Shown: positions 43,608 through 47,084 of the stretch, piece by piece | Numbering within the stretch: the stretch's first letter is position 1 | Layout of the letters: each line of letters begins with the position of its first letter | Assembly: GCF_947503045.1 (NCBI RefSeq) | Contig: NZ_CANNCF010000005.1 | Location: forward strand, 1-47,084 | Source: an uncultured Tateyamaria sp. | GTDB lineage: Bacteria; Pseudomonadota; Alphaproteobacteria; Rhodobacterales; Rhodobacteraceae | Length of the DNA stretch: 47,084 bases | Reading direction: 5' to 3' | The notes under the pieces: model-generated | Seen by the model: the letters and a program-made list of their open reading frames with translations, nothing else | Databases searched by the model: none | What the model was told of the DNA's origin: nothing | Program-made: the position numbers and the translations under genes

Positions 43608-44768
43608 TCATGTACTGGCAACCGGCTCCGCTCGGCGCAGCGGCCACGCCGCGATCATGGAAAACAGGGTGATCAGCAGCAGCAGATAGACGACCGGCGC
43701 CCAACCTGCCGCCGTAAAGACAGTTCCGATGATCGCGGTTCCCAAAAGGCCGCCCAGGTAATAGCTGGTCAGATAGAGGCCGCTGGCTGTTGCCCGGTCC
43801 GCTGTTGCGGCGGCGCCAATCTGGCCGGACACAACCGCTTGCGCACAAAACGTCCCCACGCCAATGGCCGCAAGGCCGGCAACCAGCAGCACGAGCGAAC
43901 TTGTCAGCAAGGCCAGTAGGCCCGCCGCGGCCAATCCCATGGACATCAAGAATGCAAAGTAGACACCTCGGGTCGCGACCATCTTGCCGGCAAGTGGCGT
44001 CGTGAAAACCGCCGGCAGGAAGACGAAATAGACCATGCCAAGCTGCGGGCCGGTCAACCCAAAGGGCTGTGCCGACAGCACGAAATTCACATAAGTGAAC
44101 ACCGACAGGAAGATGAACAGGATCAGAAAACCCAGACCAAAGCTGGCCTGCAGGCGCGGGTTGGTCAGATGGATTTTCCAAACCTCCATCACAGAAGGGC
44201 CATTGGGATCAGCCTGCCGGGCAGTGGCCTGACCGAGGCAGAGATAGGCCAGCAACGCGCCCGCAAGATTGAGCACCGCAAACAGCCAAAAGCTGACTGA
44301 CAGGCCAAACCAATCGGCAAAATTGGCAGCCATCAATCGCCCAACCAGATTGGACAACACATTGCCGGTGATATACCCCGCCATCGCACCGGCAGCTTCG
44401 GCGGCGCTGCATTCCTCTGCCAGATAGCTCATCGTGAGGGTAAATGCCGTGGCCATCAGCGCGCCTTGCGCAACGCGCAGCCAGGTAAAGAGTGTCAAGT
44501 CGTCCACCACACCCAGCAGGGTCGTCGGAATCGCCAGAAAGGCGAGGCTCAACCAAATGCCCCGGACCCGATCAATATGCCGGCTGAACAGGGCAACAGC
44601 CAGACCTGCGGCCGCCATCCCGAGGGTGGAGGCGTTCACCGCCAGCCCCATAGAGGCCGGATCGGTATCAAAGGCGCGGGTCAATTGCGGTAGAATTGCC
44701 TGAGAGCCAAAAAGGTCGATAAGAGTCAGAAAGCTGAGCAAGCCGACTATGATATTTCGTGACAGCAT
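43608..44768 (-). CDS. MFS transporter
   Basis: A 386-residue major-facilitator protein with about twelve hydrophobic segments. The motif LFSRHIDRVRG between helices 2 and 3 is the family loop, and SYLAEECSAAEAAGAMAGYI lies in helices 4-5. The substrate cannot be told: an exporter of short organic acids or drugs is equally plausible. It is the first gene of the run ending at the NAD(P)HX epimerase. An ECF-type promoter lies 50 bp upstream. Start ATG 44768. Confidence 0.88.
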   Translation of the reverse strand: MLSRNIIVGLLSFLTLIDLFGSQAILPQLTRAFDTDPASMGLAVNASTLGMAAAGLAVALFSRHIDRVRGIWLSLAFLAIPTTLLGVVDDLTLFTWLRVAQGALMATAFTLTMSYLAEECSAAEAAGAMAGYITGNVLSNLVGRLMAANFADWFGLSVSFWLFAVLNLAGALLAYLCLGQATARQADPNGPSVMEVWKIHLTNPRLQASFGLGFLILFIFLSVFTYVNFVLSAQPFGLTGPQLGMVYFVFLPAVFTTPLAGKMVATRGVYFAFLMSMGLAAAGLLALLTSSLVLLVAGLAAIGVGTFCAQAVVSGQIGAAATADRATASGLYLTSYYLGGLLGTAIIGTVFTAAGWAPVVYLLLLITLFSMIAAWPLRRAEPVAST

Positions 44769-44817
44769 TGCGCTGACTACCCCCCGATTGTGGAGCGCAC
44801 CCGCGCCGCCTCTGAGG

Positions 44818-44848
44818 GTTAGATGCACCGGAACGCAAAAAGGTTACC
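44818..44848 (-). promoter_or_regulatory. ECF-type promoter of the MFS-bdhA run
   Basis: GGTAAC (44848-44843), 19 nt, TCTAAC (44823-44818). Same spacing and same extended -10 (GTGCATC) as the site at 46593-46623. It lies in the gap between the anti-sigma gene and the MFS start, and predicts a leader of about 45 nt. Confidence 0.7.
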
Positions 44849-44869
44849 AAAACCGGTGGCATTTCGCTG

Positions 44870-45172
44870 TCAGGGGCAGCGTGGCCTCAGGATCGCCGCG
44901 ATGAGATCCTCGGGCACATCTTCAAGCGCGATGTCGCCTTCGTTCGACAGGGCAGCAGTTGCGGTCAGCGTCGTCTTGTAGTCCGCCAGATAGGTCCTGC
45001 AGGACTTGCACATCGCCAAATGCACGTTGAACGGCTGGCGCTGGCACTTCGGCAGTTCGTCTTCCAGATAATCGAGGATGAAACCCTCAATCTCTTCGCA
45101 ATTGACAATTCCCGGCAGCCTGAACAACACCCCGTGAATCCTTCGCCGGGTTCTGTCCACCAGAAGGTTCAC
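44870..45172 (-). CDS. zinc-finger anti-sigma factor
   Basis: A 100-residue anti-sigma protein with the zinc-binding pattern VNCEEIEGFILDYLEDEL...FNVHLAMCKSCRTYLADY (Cys, HxxxCxxC). No transmembrane span is seen, so it should be a soluble sensor of a cytoplasmic signal, for example redox or metal. It starts at GTG 45172, overlapping the sigma stop by 4 bp, and so is translated in step with its target sigma. It is paralogous to the product at 38884-39210. Confidence 0.85.
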   Translation of the reverse strand: MNLLVDRTRRRIHGVLFRLPGIVNCEEIEGFILDYLEDELPKCQRQPFNVHLAMCKSCRTYLADYKTTLTATAALSNEGDIALEDVPEDLIAAILRPRCP

Positions 45173-45762
45173 AGCTCACCTCGCACGATCAGCGGTTCCA
45201 GCCGTTTCTTAAGTGCTACACGGGCACGATGTAGTCTGACGCGAACTGTAGGTTCGTTCAGTTCCAAAAGTTTGCCGACTTCTGCTGTCGATACCCCTTC
45301 GATGTCCCGCAAAATGAGAACGATCCGCAAGTCATCCGGGAGCTTGGCAATCTCATCTCTGACGATCTCGCGGGTTTGCTGCGCCGTCAGGTTCATCTCC
45401 GCTGTTTCCCAGGTGACCGCCTGGTCTACGACCCGGCATCCGTTTTGATCGAAAAGCGGATATGAATCGTCGATTGGCAGTTCTTTGAGCTGCCTGTCCT
45501 TGCGCAGCAGCATAAGCGCCTCATTGACGACGATCCGATGCATCCATGTTTTCAGATTGGCGCGGTTTTCGAAGTTCTCCAACCCCTTGTGGATGTTGGA
45601 AAAGGCATTCTGGACGGCATCCTCAGCCTTTGTTCCGTCATTCAGGATACGCGCGGCGAGAAACAGCATCCAGCCGATATTGTCGCGGACAAGCCGGTCA
45701 AAACCCTCCTCTTCCTGCGCGGCTTGTTTGTCACTCTGATCTGTCGGTGGTTGTCCTTTCAA
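45169..45762 (-). CDS. ECF-type RNA polymerase sigma factor
   Basis: A 197-residue group 4 sigma factor. Region 2 is WMLFLAARILNDGTKAEDAVQNAF, then ANLKTWMHRIVVNEALMLLRK. Region 4 is LPDDLRIVLILRDIEGVSTAEV, then EPTVRVRLHRARVALKKRL. No other domain is present. It starts at TTG 45762, preceded by AGGA at 5 nt; no ATG is nearby in frame. Its own promoter region carries TGTAAC-N19-TCAAAT, the same form as in three neighbouring genes, which points to autoregulation. Confidence 0.93.
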   Translation of the reverse strand: MKGQPPTDQSDKQAAQEEEGFDRLVRDNIGWMLFLAARILNDGTKAEDAVQNAFSNIHKGLENFENRANLKTWMHRIVVNEALMLLRKDRQLKELPIDDSYPLFDQNGCRVVDQAVTWETAEMNLTAQQTREIVRDEIAKLPDDLRIVLILRDIEGVSTAEVGKLLELNEPTVRVRLHRARVALKKRLEPLIVRGEL

Positions 45763-45823
45763 GGGATCCTACTTTCGAATTTTCTTTCTGAACCAACCAA
45801 AACCAGCTGCGCGAAATCGGCAG

Positions 45824-45854
45824 ATTTGACTCTGCTGGCCGAGTTCCTGTTACA
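45824..45854 (-). promoter_or_regulatory. autoregulatory ECF-type promoter of the sigma gene
   Basis: TGTAAC (45854-45849), 19 nt, TCAAAT (45829-45824). The 31-nt layout is identical to the other three sites. It lies about 60 bp before the TTG start of the sigma gene. Confidence 0.7.
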
Positions 45855-45932
45855 TTTCATGTGGCGAAGAAGACCGGCAGACCGATCCGGCGCTGCTGAT
45901 CAATGGCAATTGAAATCACCAGCGGACGATCG

Positions 45933-46388
45933 CTAGAGGCGCGTCTTTTGGACTCTTTGATAAAGGTGTCCCAAAGTGCCGCCATAAGCCAAATGCGCAA
46001 CCAATGAGGCCAGCATCATCCGACCGCCCCCAAAAAATATTGCGCCACCTGAAAGGGGCGCCAAAACCAGCCCTGCGACAAGCCAGAGAACAACTCCCCA
46101 AAGCGCGCCGGTACTGAGGGTGGGGCGTAGATCAAGGATGGTCGTGACCAGAATGAAGCCAACTGGAAAGGCGATCAGACCGGTGGCGTAATGTGCGATC
46201 TCTCCAAGCCAGAGGTACGATTGATCCAGCCCGAGCAACGCACATATCATCGCCGCAGGCTTCATCGGCCCGCCCAGCACCAATCTGGCGACCCCTTCCA
46301 TAAAGACCGTCAGGACGATTGTCGCACCAAGGCCTGCCAGCAGCCAATTCCTGCGCTCTCGCAACAGGATTGTTAGTATTCTCGACAT
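45933..46388 (-). CDS. small integral membrane protein of unknown function
   Basis: A 151-residue protein with four hydrophobic segments (about 16-37, 65-83, 92-110, 117-140). A conserved-looking GPMKPAAMICALLG loop and WLGEIAHYATGLIAFPVGF follow the first span. It resembles small uncharacterised four-helix membrane proteins, and I cannot name a family with certainty. It has its own ECF-type promoter at 46465-46495. Because its direct neighbour is the sigma gene, it is a probable regulon member. Confidence 0.75.
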   Translation of the reverse strand: MSRILTILLRERRNWLLAGLGATIVLTVFMEGVARLVLGGPMKPAAMICALLGLDQSYLWLGEIAHYATGLIAFPVGFILVTTILDLRPTLSTGALWGVVLWLVAGLVLAPLSGGAIFFGGGRMMLASLVAHLAYGGTLGHLYQRVQKTRL

Positions 46389-46464
46389 TGTTTTCCCTCA
46401 CCGCTGACGCTTGATTTGCTTTTTTTGGCCGGGCCGGTCAGCGGCACCGCGTAACCCGACAGAC

Positions 46465-46495
46465 ATTAGATGCCGGGATTCACGGTTTCGTTACA
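46465..46495 (-). promoter_or_regulatory. ECF-type promoter of the small membrane protein gene
   Basis: TGTAAC (46495-46490), 19 nt, TCTAAT (46470-46465), the best-fitting copy of the motif. It predicts a leader of about 70 nt before ATG 46388. Confidence 0.72.
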
Positions 46496-46592
46496 CATGG
46501 CGGGCGTGGGTCTCTCATTTGGGCGAAACAGGCCACACAAGCAGTGGCTGGCAGCCCAAATCAACGTGATCCGCGCATTTTTCAAAAAAAGT

Positions 46593-46623
46593 TGTAACGT
46601 TTTACTGCGTGGGTGCATCCAAT
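46593..46623 (+). promoter_or_regulatory. ECF-type promoter of the small ORF and lipoprotein gene
   Basis: TGTAAC (46593-46598), 19 nt, TCCAAT (46618-46623), with GTGCATC ahead of the last bases as in the MFS copy. It is the only one of the four in the plus orientation. Confidence 0.7.
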
Positions 46624-46657
46624 AGTAAATGGACTGTGAATTTCGATGCGAGGACAG

Positions 46658-46777
46658 ATGAGCGACGATGCAGAAACAGGCATCGCAGCCTTGACCTTTT
46701 CAGACCATTTGGAGTGGGTTGGCCATTGCGCACACAGCGCGACAAATAAGCAACTCAACCAGGTGGCACTTTCATGA
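46658..46777 (+). CDS. candidate 39-residue small protein coupled to the lipoprotein gene
   Basis: An open frame beginning MSDDAETGIAALTFSDHLEW preceded by GAGGA at a 3-nt distance. An earlier in-frame ATG at 46646 is possible. Its TGA (46775-46777) overlaps the ATG of the next gene (46774) as ATGA, the same coupling used by real gene pairs in this window. It lies directly downstream of an ECF-type promoter. No family is recognised, and it could be a regulatory leader peptide rather than a functional protein. Confidence 0.45.
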   Translation: MSDDAETGIAALTFSDHLEWVGHCAHSATNKQLNQVALS

Positions 46778-47084
46778 TCCCATTCAAGCGGCTTCTGGCC
46801 TTCATCACGGTGCTCACCCTTGCCGCCTGCAGCGCAGAGCGGGTTCTGGCGCCCACACCAAATGTCTTTCTGGACGGGGCCTATCCACAGGGCGATGTCC
46901 CTGCTGCGTTTCAGGCTGTCCAATCCCCGATATTTTACGTCACAGACCGGGCCGCGGTGAGCACCGCGCCCTCCGTCACCTACGGGGCGGGCCGCTCGAA
47001 TGCGATGGTGTTCGGCGCATCGACAGTTTCGTTTGGCCAAGGAGAAGACTGGGTGCAACTGACAACGGCAAGTGGGGCCACGAA
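46774..47084 (+). CDS. lipoprotein of the DUF900 alpha/beta-hydrolase type, partial
   Basis: The first 103 codons are in the window. The N-terminus MIPFKRLLAFITVLTLAAC is a lipoprotein signal with the lipobox LAAC (Cys19). The region PIFYVTDRAAV...VTYGAGRSNAMVFGASTVSF matches the start of the DUF900 alpha/beta-hydrolase family (FYVTDR, YGxxRS). The catalytic part lies beyond the window end, so activity cannot be checked. A Shine-Dalgarno (AGGTGG) precedes ATG 46774. It is predicted to be under ECF control and coupled to the small ORF. Confidence 0.8.
   Translation, partial: MIPFKRLLAFITVLTLAACSAERVLAPTPNVFLDGAYPQGDVPAAFQAVQSPIFYVTDRAAVSTAPSVTYGAGRSNAMVFGASTVSFGQGEDWVQLTTASGAT

Noticed and set aside
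1..47084. CRISPR array, prophage, or restriction-modification system
   Set aside because: No regularly spaced repeats, no phage structural or integrase genes, and no methyltransferase or endonuclease motifs were seen on either strand.

Overview
The window looks like chromosomal DNA of a Rhodobacteraceae (Roseobacter-type) alphaproteobacterium. It is GC-rich throughout and carries gcrA, a cell-cycle regulator confined to alphaproteobacteria. It also has an alphaproteobacterial opg glucan cluster, a KpsT/KpsE capsule-export pair with the Rhodobacteraceae-style N-terminal extension, and many tightly overlapping (ATGA) operons. All assignments come from reading the sequence; no database search was run.

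Layout. 1-1.7 kb: a TetR regulator divergent from a CPBP-family membrane protease, with a perfect palindrome between them. 1.8-6.5 kb (minus): kpsT, kpsE, kdsA and a phosphohexomutase, i.e. surface polysaccharide and Kdo supply. 6.7-8.1 kb: an ArsR regulator and a metal/metalloid permease with a duplicated operator. 8.2-10.7 kb: a uracil-DNA-glycosylase-like gene, an SseB-like gene, and exported YHS and rhodanese proteins. 10.8-15.5 kb: an opgC-opgG-opgH operon for periplasmic glucans. 15.5-20 kb: a TTC38-like repeat protein, then a CaiB/BaiF CoA-transferase and a TPP enzyme whose genes overlap. 20-22.8 kb: copA-cueR with a textbook CueR promoter. 22.9-36 kb: gcrA, an EamA exporter, argD-argF, a PanE-like reductase, hrpB, meaB, rpmB, two small exported copper-type proteins, a sirtuin, and a LysR/nitrilase divergent pair. 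36.1-38.3 kb: infA-maf-rng-yacG and tRNA-Phe.

38.3-47 kb, beyond the tRNA, reads differently. An AT-richer gap with a degraded IS3-family transposase is followed by what looks like one extracytoplasmic-function (ECF) sigma-factor regulon. An intact ECF sigma/anti-sigma pair lies at 44.9-45.8 kb. Four 31-nt promoter-like sites with the form TGTAAC-N19-TC(T/C/A)AA(T/C) sit upstream of (i) the sigma gene itself, (ii) a minus-strand run MFS - bdhA - cupin - patatin - NAD(P)HX epimerase, (iii) a small membrane protein, and (iv) a plus-strand small ORF coupled to a lipoprotein hydrolase that runs off the window. At the far end of the MFS run is a second, paralogous sigma/anti-sigma pair whose sigma gene is cut by a single in-frame amber codon. 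This layout is the part of the window most worth following up.

A second theme is leaderless expression of regulated genes. For copA, arsR and the CPBP gene, the best promoter places the transcription start at or within a base or two of the start codon, and no Shine-Dalgarno is visible.
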